This document shows, in pieces, positions 42,354-51,744 of a stretch of 64,000 nt of DNA. The notes below the pieces were generated by a model. The model made no database searches, was not told where the DNA came from, and worked only from the letters and a program-made list of their open reading frames with translations. This DNA comes from Moritella dasanensis ArB 0140 (GTDB lineage: Bacteria; Pseudomonadota; Gammaproteobacteria; Enterobacterales; Moritellaceae). The translations under genes were made by a program, and so were the position numbers. How positions within the stretch are numbered: position 1 is the first letter of the stretch; each line of letters begins with the position of its first letter. Location of the stretch: positions 25,307 to 89,306 of the forward strand of contig NZ_AKXQ01000018.1 of the NCBI RefSeq assembly GCF_000276805.1, in the 5' to 3' direction.

Positions 42354-43706
42354 TTATTTACTCGGTTGTTCTTTAAATGCCTGCTTATCTATCTGATGCT
42401 TCTGCATTTTATCATATAAGGTTTTACGCGCTAAATTAAGCTGATGCATGGTGTCTTTAATACTGCCATTACAGCTCGTCAGTGCTTGCTCAATGAGAAT
42501 TTTCTCGAAGGCTTCAACTTGCTCTGATAAGTTTTGCGTTAGTGTTGCTGGTGATTCGTTGACTGAACTAAGGCCGGTGAGTTTACCCAATAAAATATAA
42601 CGCTCAGCGGCATTTCTTAACTCACGTACATTACCTGGCCAGTCATGTGCAAGCAGTGTTTGTACATCTTGTGGCGGTAACGCAGGGGCTGCTTTACTGT
42701 ATCGTGCTGCAGACACCAGTAAGAAATGATGGAACAGACTTTGAATATCATCGAAACGTTGACGTAGCGGCGGTAAATTTAAAGTGACGATATTCAGGCG
42801 ATAATACAGATCTTGACGAAATGTACCGGTATTGGCTGCTTGAGTTAGATCGACTTTGGTAGCAGCGATAATACGAATATCTAACGGTATTTCTTTATTT
42901 GAACCAACACGCTCGAGGGTGCGCTCTTGCAAAATACGTAATAACTTTATCTGCGCCTGCATGGGCATTGATTCTATTTCATCGAGAAATAAAGTACCGC
43001 CTTGGGCATATTCAAATTTACCAATACGGCGGTCTGACGCACCAGAAAATGCGCCTTTCTCATGGCCAAATAATTCACTTTCAATTAAGTTTTCGGGTAC
43101 CGCGCCGCAATTTATCGCGACAAAATTATGGGTGCGACGACTACTCTTTTCATGCAATGATCGGGCAACGAGTTCTTTACCTGTACCGGTTTCACCAAAT
43201 AATAGGATATCGGCGGGAGTATCGGCAATATGACCAATCATTTCACGTAATTCAACAATCTCTTTGGTTGTGCCTATGATCCGTGGACCCAGTGTTTCTT
43301 TGGCTTGTAAGGCTTTTTTTAAGGTTTTATTTTCTTCGGTTAACATGCGTTTTTCGATAGCGCGCTTTACCGATTCAGTCAGTCTTACTGAGGCAAATGG
43401 CTTTTCAATAAAATCATAAGCACCATCCTGCATTGCTTGTACTGCAAGGGAAATATCGCCGTGACCAGTAATCAAAATAACCGGTAGGCTAGGGTCTTGT
43501 TGCATCAGTTTTAACAATAGTTGATGGCCAGATAAACCGGGTAAACGGATATCGGTGATCACAACTAAAGGCGTTTCTATCGCGAGTTGAGAAAGTGCTG
43601 ATTCTGCATCGGCAAAACAAGTGACACTAATACCCGCAAGCTCTAAGGTTTGCTGATTGGCGAACCGTAAATCTTCTTCGTCATCAATAAAAAAAACCTG
43701 ACTCAT
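42354..43706 (-). CDS. dctD: Sigma-54-dependent response regulator DctD
   Basis: This 450-residue NtrC-type activator has a receiver (1-120, phospho-acceptor D52 in TDIRLPG). A AAA+ domain follows (about 145-375, Walker A GETGTGKEL near 170). The sigma-54 contact loop reads GAFSGA near 217 in place of the usual GAFTGA; this Ser is a mild and known variant. A Fis-type helix-turn-helix (NGSIKDTMHQLNLARKTLYDKM) ends the protein. dctB lies upstream on the same strand. It most likely activates the sigma-54 promoter at 39092 in response to external C4-dicarboxylates. Confidence 0.92.
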   Translation of the reverse strand: MSQVFFIDDEEDLRFANQQTLELAGISVTCFADAESALSQLAIETPLVVITDIRLPGLSGHQLLLKLMQQDPSLPVILITGHGDISLAVQAMQDGAYDFIEKPFASVRLTESVKRAIEKRMLTEENKTLKKALQAKETLGPRIIGTTKEIVELREMIGHIADTPADILLFGETGTGKELVARSLHEKSSRRTHNFVAINCGAVPENLIESELFGHEKGAFSGASDRRIGKFEYAQGGTLFLDEIESMPMQAQIKLLRILQERTLERVGSNKEIPLDIRIIAATKVDLTQAANTGTFRQDLYYRLNIVTLNLPPLRQRFDDIQSLFHHFLLVSAARYSKAAPALPPQDVQTLLAHDWPGNVRELRNAAERYILLGKLTGLSSVNESPATLTQNLSEQVEAFEKILIEQALTSCNGSIKDTMHQLNLARKTLYDKMQKHQIDKQAFKEQPSK

Positions 43707-43801
43707 TATATATCCTATATTGTCTGGTAATGGCTCTGTATTATTAAGCGTTATGTGCTGATACTGGAGCTGTTTTAATCGTGTTTAGTACTGATATTGT
43801 T

Positions 43802-45577
43802 TTATGCTAGATCTGTAGCTATCGGTAGGGTAAGACTAAATCGTGCGCCATAATGTGGGCGGTTCTCAGCTTTAATATTACCGTGCATATTACGCATTAT
43901 TTTATGAGAAATGGATAACCCCAGACCTAACCCAGTTTCTTTGGTGGTAAAGAAGGGATCGAAAAGTTGCGGTAAATTTGTTGCGTTTATCCCAGTGCCT
44001 GAGTCATCTACCTGTACAATCACTTGCTCTTGCTCTCGACACAAACTGATATGAATATGTTTGTCACTGGCGTCTTCGACAGCTTGCATGGCATTGGATA
44101 ATAAATTCACCAGCACTTGTTCTAGTTGTACTTGGTCGACATTAACTTGCACATCCATGTTGCCATTATCAAGCGTAATACTGACCTGATTACTTTTTAA
44201 TTGCGGTTTGACTAACTCTACCGCCATGTTGATTACATTAAGTAGTGGTACTGGGTGTAATTCACCGCTGGATTTACGGGCGAAAAATTTTAGTTGTGAA
44301 CTTATTTTTGCCATGCGCTCAGTTAAATGAATGATCCGCTGGAGGTTATCTTGGGTCGATTGGTATTGCTCGCGTTGTAAGAATACTAAGGCATTATCGG
44401 CATAACTGCGGATCGCGGCGAGTGGATTATTTAATTCATGACTAATGCTTGCAGACAGCTGGCCTAATACCGCTAATTTGGCTGTTTGAATCAGCTCTTT
44501 TTGGGTATCTCGTAGGGTTTGTTCCATTTTTTGACGTTCTATAATTTCACTGTTTAGATCTGCAGTGCGGCGTTTCACTTCTTGCTTTAGTTTATGTTTG
44601 GTTTTGATCCGCAGCAATTCTTTGTCTTTGGCGCGCTGGCGTTTATGCATAGATAATTTCAAACGCAAATTGAGTAACCAAAATATTAATGACAATACTA
44701 CAACACCAATGGCCATATCGATGAAAATAGCCGTTAAGGGGGCGAATACTCTCACTGTCCAACCTGCTGTTGGCATATATTTATTCATCGACAGGTAATT
44801 AGTCGCAAACGATTGACTTGTCGTTAGCTGTAGTAAGGCGGGATTATCTTCGAGCGGACCCGAAAAGTTGAGTGCGGCGATGGCCTTATCACCATAACGG
44901 CGACTACGGTCTATTTTTTGTAATTGCTCGGTACTCAGTGGCGTTAAGCTATGCAGCAACCATGATTGGGTATTAGAGATAAAAATAACATTATCATCAT
45001 CGGTCACCATGAAGTGAGCTTGTTTTCCTGTCCATTCTTTTTCTATTTTCGATAGGTCCATTTTAACCACGACAACACCAATAATTTTATCTGCGTTGAT
45101 CACGGGAGAAGAAAAGTAATAACCTCTTTGTCCTGATGTGGTACCTAATGCAAAGTAACGACCTTGTTGTCCGTTAATGGCTTGTTGAAAGTAAGGGCGA
45201 AATGCAAAGTTTTTACCAATAAAGGTTTGTTCATCACGCCAGTTATTCGCGGCAATAGTAGTGCCATTTAGATCGATAAGGTAAGTATCTGACGCACCAA
45301 TGGTATTGTTAACATGTTTTAAATAACGATTGGTTTTCTGTTGCTGCAGTCTATTGTCGGGATCTTGTAAACTCGCCACGACCCATTTTTGATCGAAAAG
45401 TAATTTAGGGATAGCATTAAAGCGTTGTAATTGGCTTTGTAGGTGGGCAGCAAAAATATCTAATTGTTGATTGCTTTGGCTGACTAATTTAGCGTAACCC
45501 GATCGCCAAATCCAGCTTGATAGAATAATCAAACTGATAAGATAAAAGCCGATTAAAAATTTCCGTGTCGTTAACAT
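43802..45577 (-). CDS. dctB: C4-dicarboxylate sensor histidine kinase DctB
   Basis: The 591-residue kinase has a first transmembrane helix (about 6-26) and a large periplasmic dCache-like sensor domain (about 30-280). It contains GKNFAFRPYFQQAING and YYFSSPV, typical of DctB. A second helix (about 285-305) leads to a coiled coil. The H-box SISHELNNPLAAIRSYADNA and the ATPase motifs NLLSNAMQAV, DSGTGI and GLGLGLSI complete the kinase. ATG 45577 gives a good membrane-anchor start; the frame extends to 45625. It phosphorylates DctD, encoded 95 bases downstream. Confidence 0.92.
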   Translation of the reverse strand: MLTTRKFLIGFYLISLIILSSWIWRSGYAKLVSQSNQQLDIFAAHLQSQLQRFNAIPKLLFDQKWVVASLQDPDNRLQQQKTNRYLKHVNNTIGASDTYLIDLNGTTIAANNWRDEQTFIGKNFAFRPYFQQAINGQQGRYFALGTTSGQRGYYFSSPVINADKIIGVVVVKMDLSKIEKEWTGKQAHFMVTDDDNVIFISNTQSWLLHSLTPLSTEQLQKIDRSRRYGDKAIAALNFSGPLEDNPALLQLTTSQSFATNYLSMNKYMPTAGWTVRVFAPLTAIFIDMAIGVVVLSLIFWLLNLRLKLSMHKRQRAKDKELLRIKTKHKLKQEVKRRTADLNSEIIERQKMEQTLRDTQKELIQTAKLAVLGQLSASISHELNNPLAAIRSYADNALVFLQREQYQSTQDNLQRIIHLTERMAKISSQLKFFARKSSGELHPVPLLNVINMAVELVKPQLKSNQVSITLDNGNMDVQVNVDQVQLEQVLVNLLSNAMQAVEDASDKHIHISLCREQEQVIVQVDDSGTGINATNLPQLFDPFFTTKETGLGLGLSISHKIMRNMHGNIKAENRPHYGARFSLTLPIATDLA

Positions 45578-45842
45578 TATTATCACCCCTCGGCATACAA
45601 TAAAGTAACATGAGATATTTACCATGCAATGGCGGTTAGAGTGCGACCTAGGTAGTAGTCATAGTGTTATTTTATCTATTTATTAAGCTATTTACTCCAT
45701 AATGTCCGTCACTATACCAATAGCTATGCCAACAGCAATATCCACAACTATCTCTTAAACTATGCTTTAAACGTTTCCCAAGCACTATCGTTGAGATTAG
45801 AATGTTGGTTATTGGATTCTTTAAGAAAGGAATTACTGCACT

Positions 45843-46301
45843 ATGTTAGATTCGAAGGATAAATTGATTTTAGATCTGTTGCAGCGTGATGCATCTCTGT
45901 CAATTGCTGATCTTGCCGATAAAGTCAGCTTAACAGTCTCACCTTGCTGGAAGCGATTAAAACGTTTAGAAGATAATGGTTATATTTTACGTCGTGTGGC
46001 GTTATTGAATGAGCAAAAACTCGGACTTGCACTGACGGCTTTTGTTAATATCAAAACCCAAAATCACAGTGATATCTGGTTTAAGAAATTTGTTGTTAGC
46101 GTCAATGATTTTGCTGAAGTGATCGAATTTTATCGTATGGCCGGTGAGTACGATTACATGATGAAGGTTATCGTCAAAGACATGGCTGCCTTTGATGTAT
46201 TTTATAAACGTTTGGTTAATTGCGTCGATGGTTTAACCGATGTTACCTCTTCCTTTGCGATGGAAGGGTTAAAAAATACCACGCAATTACCAATCACTTA
46301 A
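45843..46301 (+). CDS. Lrp/AsnC family transcriptional regulator
   Basis: The 152-residue protein begins with the Lrp helix-turn-helix ([27 protein letters not shown], then [17 protein letters not shown]). It ends with the RAM ligand-binding domain ([26 protein letters not shown]). Lrp-type proteins sense amino acids and form octamers. AAAGGA precedes the ATG. It is close to the E. coli DecR/YbaO group in general appearance, but the ligand cannot be told. It converges with the Sco gene and has no obvious partner. Confidence 0.88.
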   Translation: MLDSKDKLILDLLQRDASLSIADLADKVSLTVSPCWKRLKRLEDNGYILRRVALLNEQKLGLALTAFVNIKTQNHSDIWFKKFVVSVNDFAEVIEFYRMAGEYDYMMKVIVKDMAAFDVFYKRLVNCVDGLTDVTSSFAMEGLKNTTQLPIT

Positions 46302-46314
46302 TTTAGCTCTTAAC

Positions 46315-46965
46315 TTATAGTAGCAGCAGGTCTTTCGCTATTTTTTTAGCGCTATGAGGCGGTGCAAATGCCGCCACATATTGGCCTTGTGGATTAACCA
46401 AGTAAAGTCGAGACGAGTGATTGATAAGGTAACTTGTACGCTGGTCTTCCGGTATTGGCGCTGTGTAAGGTACAGAAACATATTTACCGTTATTGGCTAA
46501 AAATGTTTTTTGATAAATAACCCCAAAGCTTGCGACTAACTTATCTATCTCACTACTTGCGCCTGTCATGCCGATAAAATCATCGTTATAAAAGTGCGTG
46601 TAAGTTGTCAGCATCTCATTGCTATCACGTTGTGGGTCAACCGAAATAAACACCACTTGTGGCATGACTTTACCCGCATCAGCCATAATTCCCGCTACAT
46701 TATTGAGATTGTATAGTTCTGTCGGACAAACATCTGGGCAGCTGGCATAGCCAAAGAATACTAATGACCATTTATCTTTAAACAGTGCATTGGTAAATTC
46801 TTGTTTATCACCGAGTTCGAACTCTGGCAGGGTGACTTGTTGCGGTTGCGCGTATGCGGTGGTAAATGTCGGTAGACTTGGCTGCTGCATAGTATTGGCA
46901 ACGATAGCACCGAGTGCACTAAGGCCGATAATACCCGCAGCGATTATAGCCTTAGATTTTTTCAT
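46315..46965 (-). CDS. SCO1/SenC family copper chaperone
   Basis: Sco proteins deliver copper to the CuA site of cytochrome oxidase or act as thiol-redox factors. The 216-residue protein has an N-terminal membrane anchor (about 5-25). The copper-binding CPDVC (C76, C80) and His183 (INHSSRLYLV) are both present, so metal binding should be intact. DPQRD and the C-terminal APPHSAKKIAKDL are typical. It is the last gene of a three-gene operon with a PCu(A)C chaperone and an uncharacterised protein. Confidence 0.92.
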   Translation of the reverse strand: MKKSKAIIAAGIIGLSALGAIVANTMQQPSLPTFTTAYAQPQQVTLPEFELGDKQEFTNALFKDKWSLVFFGYASCPDVCPTELYNLNNVAGIMADAGKVMPQVVFISVDPQRDSNEMLTTYTHFYNDDFIGMTGASSEIDKLVASFGVIYQKTFLANNGKYVSVPYTAPIPEDQRTSYLINHSSRLYLVNPQGQYVAAFAPPHSAKKIAKDLLLL

Positions 46966-46985
46966 TTGTAGATCCTTTATTGAAA

Positions 46986-47495
46986 CTAGTTATGTTTCAT
47001 ATCAGAATGGTCCATATTACCGTGGTTCATGTTGCTATGATCCATTTTATTTTTACTGTTATCACGTTTCACAGGCATTTCAGCACTGATTTTTTCACCG
47101 TTCAATAGCGTAAATGAAACATTAACAAGCTCGCCAGGTGCTGCAATCTTGTTTGGTTCTAATAACATGACATGGTAACTGCCCGGTTTGAATTGAAAAA
47201 TGGTACTGGCAGGGATGGTTACTTGTTGCTGTTTTTGCATTGTCATCATGCCGTCTTTCTTAGCTGATAAATGCAGCTCACTACGACCAAAACCTTGTGC
47301 TTCAACGTCAGTGATCACAATAGGTTTATTGCTGTGATTCATCACGGTGAAGAACGCGGCTTGCACTTTTGCTGATGGTGGCGCTGCACGTACCCAAGCA
47401 TCCATGATCATCATGTTGGTCTTTTCTGCGGCAAAGCTCGGTGCTGCTGAGAAAATAGCAGTGGCGATAAGCGTGGTGATTAGTGATTTTTGCAT
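46986..47495 (-). CDS. Periplasmic copper chaperone PCu(A)C
   Basis: The 169-residue protein has a cleavable signal (MQKSLITTLIATAIFSAAPSFA). The exact copper(I) motif H-x10-M-x21-H-x-M is formed by H75, M86, H108 and M110. The C-terminal tail from residue about 148 is rich in Met, His, Asp and Asn (repeats of the MDHSNMNHGN kind), a second likely copper site that gives a longer product than the basic family. It hands Cu(I) to Sco or directly to CuA. The gene starts 14 bases downstream of the uncharacterised gene and ends 20 bases before sco. Confidence 0.93.
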   Translation of the reverse strand: MQKSLITTLIATAIFSAAPSFAAEKTNMMIMDAWVRAAPPSAKVQAAFFTVMNHSNKPIVITDVEAQGFGRSELHLSAKKDGMMTMQKQQQVTIPASTIFQFKPGSYHVMLLEPNKIAAPGELVNVSFTLLNGEKISAEMPVKRDNSKNKMDHSNMNHGNMDHSDMKHN

Positions 47496-47509
47496 TTGTT
47501 CATCCTGAA

Positions 47510-47965
47510 TTAATGAGTCTTAGTGGTAAATTGAAAAGGGACTAAATAAGGCTGGCCAGCAACTGTGATGCTCAAGTCTGCTTGCCACAGCATTTCACCC
47601 ATGATGCAGATCGCCAGTGCAGTATCTGCTTGGTATTTATCTTTGTCGATCGCATTTAGCACGGTAGGGAAACCGGGCATCGTCATATTCACCCCGTTAA
47701 TCGTGACGTTGGCACTGTCAATTTTAGCGCCGTTTAGATTAACGGATAATGGCGTCATCGGTTTGGCATTAAATGGGGTGATAGATAGCGTGATGGTGTG
47801 TTCTGCTGTGAGCAGAACTTGGCATGCTTGTTGGTTCACTTGGCAGTCTTGTTGCAGTGGTAATTGCACACTATTGAGATCAAGCTGTGGTTGATAGAAA
47901 AAATTGAAATAACCGACGGCGACGGCAGAGATAATACTCACACCAGCTGTTAACCATTTAGACAT
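47510..47965 (-). CDS. Uncharacterised membrane-anchored protein of a copper-delivery operon
   Basis: I do not recognise a named family with certainty. The 151-residue protein has one N-terminal hydrophobic anchor (about 5-24) and a periplasmic domain. Two close cysteines (DCQVNQQAC, near 40-48) and the segment NMTMPGFPTVL near 92-102 precede an alternating hydrophobic C-terminus. The layout recalls FixH/YtkA-type domains of oxidase or copper loci. It is the first gene of the operon with PCu(A)C and Sco, so a role in copper handling or oxidase assembly is likely. The ribosome-binding site is weak. Confidence 0.7.
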   Translation of the reverse strand: MSKWLTAGVSIISAVAVGYFNFFYQPQLDLNSVQLPLQQDCQVNQQACQVLLTAEHTITLSITPFNAKPMTPLSVNLNGAKIDSANVTINGVNMTMPGFPTVLNAIDKDKYQADTALAICIMGEMLWQADLSITVAGQPYLVPFQFTTKTH

Positions 47966-48126
47966 GGGTAAAGACTCTTATACTTGGCATTGGATCATGA
48001 AAAGAATACTCGTTCTATAATAAAACGATTAATAACATAATATTACTTTAATTTTAGCAGCAGATAAACGGGCAATGTAAGAAAACTATGGATAGCGCGT
48101 ATTTCGTAGGGGGTTAGCTGTTGACG

Positions 48127-48168
48127 TAAAAAAATTGATGCCGTTGATATCACATTGTCGGCATCAAT
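48127..48168 (-). terminator. Terminator of the RibD-like reductase gene
   Basis: ATTGATGCCG (48134-48143) and CGGCATCAAT (48159-48168) form a perfect 10-bp stem. Read on the minus strand it is followed by a run of seven or eight T. Confidence 0.9.
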
Positions 48169-48177
48169 CGATATTGG

Positions 48178-48714
48178 CTAATTCGAGTTGTTTTTGATTA
48201 TTTTGTAGTGTGTCTGTACCAACCCTGATGGGTAACATTGTGATGATAAGACAGTGACATCAAGGGCTGGTTGTGGCGCGTTAAATAAACGAATACCATT
48301 ACCGAGTAGGATTGGAATGGTGGATATAATTAATTCATCAATAAGATCTAAGCGTAATAATGAGTCGGCTAAATTAGCCCCACCGAGTAACCAAATGTTA
48401 CCTTCGTTTGTGGCTTTTAATTGCTTGATCGTATTGGCTGGGTCGGTAATAAAAGTAACATTATCATTGGGGATAATATCCGGTGAATGTGAGGCGACGA
48501 AGCATTGTTTATTACCATAAGGCCAATCGCCAAAATCTTTAATTACTTGAAAGGAAGTATTTCCCATCATCACGGCGCTAACGCCTGCTAAGAACGCTTG
48601 ATAACCGTAATCTTCACCTTTTACATCTACATGTGAGAGCCATGATATGTCATGGTCTGCTTTAGCTATGTAACCATCTAAACTTGTCGCTATATATAAG
48701 ATCACGTTCGACAT
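48178..48714 (-). CDS. Dihydrofolate reductase family protein (RibD C-terminal domain)
   Basis: The 178-residue protein belongs to the RibD_C/DHFR-fold family. ILYIATSLDGYIAKADHDISWL at the N-terminus, GVSAVMMGNTSF near 48-59 and IWLLGGANLADSLLRLDLIDEL near 108-129 are diagnostic for NADPH-binding members such as YyaP/YwjB. These are single-domain reductases of unknown substrate, not the folate enzyme itself. ATG 48714 has GGGAG 8 bases upstream; the open frame runs to 48729 but starts with TTG. It may be cotranscribed with the DyP peroxidase gene upstream. Confidence 0.87.
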   Translation of the reverse strand: MSNVILYIATSLDGYIAKADHDISWLSHVDVKGEDYGYQAFLAGVSAVMMGNTSFQVIKDFGDWPYGNKQCFVASHSPDIIPNDNVTFITDPANTIKQLKATNEGNIWLLGGANLADSLLRLDLIDELIISTIPILLGNGIRLFNAPQPALDVTVLSSQCYPSGLVQTHYKIIKNNSN

Positions 48715-48740
48715 AATCATCGCTCCCAATTGAATGCAAA

Positions 48741-49622
48741 TTAATTCATTAATGTATCTAGTGCTGTTTGAGAAGGGGCAAACCAGTATGATCCGGTTAC
48801 CGCATCTGAATAATCAATTAATCTATCAGTGACGCCGTCTGGAATTCCGTACATGCGTTGTAACTGAGTGGTAAAGCGTAATTGTTCACATGCGAATGCT
48901 AAAAAGTATAGTCCGTGTTCGGTTGCGTTACCATAAGGGGAGCTGCGACGGTATATTTTCATTCCCGATACATCGGTGCGGCTCACATGTGAATTAGCGG
49001 GCATAGCATCGCCTGATAATTCAATATCGTCTTCTTTAGTACGACCAACAACGGCTTCTTGTTCTGGTACTGGCATCGCATTAAAACTGCCTAAGTCATG
49101 TACCCATTTTTGTGATAATACAAAGCTACCACCTGCACCGGATTGTCCTTCTGGGATCAATGATGCTAATTGACGTGCGTCTTCTTTTGGATTGCCTGTA
49201 CCGTCGACAAAACCAATCAAGTCTCGATTTTTATGATATTGGAAACCAGAAATATCTAACTGGGTATCAGCAATCTTAGTCAGTGCTGATTGGATGTGAA
49301 ATGCTTGCTCTAAGGTATGGCTAGCATTATCACTGTGTATCCAAAACATCACATCGCCTTGCATCGCGAGTGCTTTTTTACCGTGCGGGCTGGCGATTTC
49401 GGTAAAGTTGTCAAATGCGCTCAATTGTAAGTCAGGTAATAGTGTATTCGTGGCACTACGACCAAAAGCTACAACAATATGAATACCATCCGTTTGTTTT
49501 TGTAATGCGCTTTGCAGTGCTTGCTGAATATTGGCTAAGTAAACATCGTCTTTAAATTTGTACTCTAAATGATGGTAGCTTTGGCTTTGTTCGTTAAAAA
49601 TAGCAATTTGTGGTTGGAACAT
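48741..49622 (-). CDS. Dyp-type heme peroxidase (YfeX-like)
   Basis: The 293-residue protein carries the DyP signature GFVDGTGNP with the catalytic Asp. The proximal heme His lies in NSHVSRTDV, and the distal Arg is in IGRTKEDDIE-type context (VVGRTKEDD). HGLYFLAFACEQLRF ends the heme domain. It aligns in outline with E. coli YfeX (299 residues), a cytoplasmic DyP of class B/P that oxidises porphyrinogens or other reductants. No signal peptide is present. AAAGGAG lies 5 bases before ATG 49622. Confidence 0.92.
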   Translation of the reverse strand: MFQPQIAIFNEQSQSYHHLEYKFKDDVYLANIQQALQSALQKQTDGIHIVVAFGRSATNTLLPDLQLSAFDNFTEIASPHGKKALAMQGDVMFWIHSDNASHTLEQAFHIQSALTKIADTQLDISGFQYHKNRDLIGFVDGTGNPKEDARQLASLIPEGQSGAGGSFVLSQKWVHDLGSFNAMPVPEQEAVVGRTKEDDIELSGDAMPANSHVSRTDVSGMKIYRRSSPYGNATEHGLYFLAFACEQLRFTTQLQRMYGIPDGVTDRLIDYSDAVTGSYWFAPSQTALDTLMN

Positions 49623-49639
49623 GCCAACTCCTTTCAATG

Positions 49640-49671
49640 CCTGACCAATCTAAGCGTTTAGGTTGGTCAGG
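49640..49671. repeat. Inverted repeat between the aminopeptidase P and DyP genes
   Basis: CCTGACCAA and TTGGTCAGG are perfect complements. The 14-base centre (TCTAAGCGTTTAGG) has its own imperfect complementarity. No T-run follows on the minus strand, so it may be an RNA-processing hairpin or weak terminator. Confidence 0.55.
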
Positions 49672-49682
49672 TAATATATTAA

Positions 49683-51473
49683 TTAAATAGCGTGGGTAGC
49701 TTGAGATAACCACTGTAAATCAGAACCAGTTAACAATGGTGATAATGCGTCACGTACTTGAGCGTGATAGGCATTGATCCAGTTTACTTCGTCTTGTGAT
49801 AGTAGTTGTTGATCTATCAAGTGCAAATCGAAAGGAACCAAGGTTAATGTTTCAAATTCATAGAATGTCTTACCATCATGGCCATGATCTTTTGCCACAA
49901 CATAAATCAGGTTCTCACAACGAATACCGTATGCATCTTGTTTGTAATAGCCGGGTTCGTTAGAAACCACCATGCCAGGTTCGAGTGCGACACCGTTAGA
50001 ATTTTTACCTATACGGTGTGGACCTTCGTGTACGTTTAGGAAACAACCGACACCATGGCCAGTTCCGTGATCATAATCATAACCTTGTTGCCACAAGAAT
50101 TGACGCGCTAATGAATCCAATTGGCCACCGTTAGTACCAGCTGGAAATTTCATATTAGCAAGAGCGATATGACCTTTTAATACCAAGGTGAACATTTTTT
50201 TATGTTCTGCGCTTGGAGTACCAATCGCCACTGTACGGGTAATATCAGTGGTGCCATCAAGGTACTGTGCCCCCGAATCAAACAGGTAAATACTGTCCAT
50301 TGGCAGTTGTGCTGGCACGCCATTATTATGATTGTAATGACACATCGCCGCATTACCACCCGCTGCCGAAATAGTATCAAAACTTAATTCTACATAAAGT
50401 TCGTTCGATGCCCGGAAAGTGGTTAGTTTGTCAGAAAGGAAACCTTCGTCATGCAAATTACCCGCTGCCACTTCTTGTTCTAACCAGTTCAGAAAACGTA
50501 CTTCTGAAGCGCCGTCACGAATATGTGATGCGCGCATACCGGCCAGTTCTACGGCATTTTTACAGGCTTTTGGTAAGGCGACTGGATCATTGCCCGCGAT
50601 TAAGGTTGCGCCTGCTTGCTGTGCAGTTAGCTGACTAAAGGCGTTTGACGCTTCCGGATCAGCTAATACCTGTAATTGTTGTTCGCCCAAAGCTTGGTAA
50701 GTGGCTGTTGCTTGCGCTTCTTCAATAATCTCAACACCTGCGCCCACGTGTTCATGGAAACCTGCAGGGATCTTGACTGGATTAGTAAAGAAGATCATTG
50801 AACCATCTTTACGTAATACGGCACTGCCTAAGATAACGCAGAAACAATGAATGTCTTTTCCGCGTAGGTTCAATAACCAAGCGATAGAATCTAATGCGCT
50901 AATAATAACGGCATCGGCACCCTGTGCTGCGATATCGGCACCGATCTGTTGGCGTTTTTCTAAACTTGATTGACCTGTGTATTTTGCATCTAACAGTAAA
51001 CCTAAATTTTCTGTTGGTGCAGGTCTATCTGACCAGCTTAAATCAACGGGGTTGGCATCGACTGCGACTAAGTTTATGTGTTTATCTGCTAAGGTTTTTT
51101 TACTGGCGTTATGCCAATTTAAATTATGAACTTTAGCGTCATAACCAACATTTGCATTGGCCGGTAATTGTTCACTTAACCAAGCGACATGCGGTACTTC
51201 ATTTAAGTGATAAAACTCAAAGCAATCACCGTTAACTTGCTGCTTTACTTGGATGGTATAGCGACCATCGGTAAAAATAGCGGCGCGATCTTTTAAAATG
51301 ATCACTGTTCCTGCAGAACCGGTAAAGTTACTGCACCATAATAAACGTTCGTTATGTGCTGGTACATATTCGCCAAGGTACTCATCTGCACGGGGAATAA
51401 TAAATGCATCTAAATTTGCGGTATGCATATGCGCGCGTATTGCTGCTAATTTCTGTGCTATTGCTTGAGGCAT
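49683..51473 (-). CDS. Xaa-Pro aminopeptidase, M24B family
   Basis: This 596-residue enzyme removes N-terminal residues before proline. It is the long, three-domain form: two creatinase-like N-terminal domains (about 1-305) and a C-terminal pita-bread domain. The five dinuclear metal ligands are visible: Asp in YLFDSGAQY, Asp in TTDITRTVAIG, His in GTGHGVGCFLNVHEGP, Glu in SNEPGYY and Glu in RCENLIYV. The C-terminal extension LVPFDLHLIDQQLLSQDEVNW matches the family of about 600 residues found in animals and many marine bacteria. ATG 51473 has GGA 7 bases upstream; the frame's TTG at 51485 is less likely. Confidence 0.93.
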   Translation of the reverse strand: MPQAIAQKLAAIRAHMHTANLDAFIIPRADEYLGEYVPAHNERLLWCSNFTGSAGTVIILKDRAAIFTDGRYTIQVKQQVNGDCFEFYHLNEVPHVAWLSEQLPANANVGYDAKVHNLNWHNASKKTLADKHINLVAVDANPVDLSWSDRPAPTENLGLLLDAKYTGQSSLEKRQQIGADIAAQGADAVIISALDSIAWLLNLRGKDIHCFCVILGSAVLRKDGSMIFFTNPVKIPAGFHEHVGAGVEIIEEAQATATYQALGEQQLQVLADPEASNAFSQLTAQQAGATLIAGNDPVALPKACKNAVELAGMRASHIRDGASEVRFLNWLEQEVAAGNLHDEGFLSDKLTTFRASNELYVELSFDTISAAGGNAAMCHYNHNNGVPAQLPMDSIYLFDSGAQYLDGTTDITRTVAIGTPSAEHKKMFTLVLKGHIALANMKFPAGTNGGQLDSLARQFLWQQGYDYDHGTGHGVGCFLNVHEGPHRIGKNSNGVALEPGMVVSNEPGYYKQDAYGIRCENLIYVVAKDHGHDGKTFYEFETLTLVPFDLHLIDQQLLSQDEVNWINAYHAQVRDALSPLLTGSDLQWLSQATHAI

Positions 51474-51744
51474 CTTGCTGTCCAATTTGTCATGTTACCT
51501 GACGCCATGTTCTGCGTTTTATAGGATCATGTTGTGGTTATAGAAAGAGAGAGTACTGAAACATTAACCTGTTAGGCTTTAGTTATGCAAGAGGAGGTAA
51601 TGGGGATTGTGATATTTTCAGTAATTATATAGTGATCCAGTCATTATTTACGGCTTTATTTATCTTTGCTGGTGGCTGATTTTAGTTTAGCTTGGTGATC
51701 AGCCACCCATTTCGAAAGTAAAGAGTAGAAGGTTAAGAGTGTTA

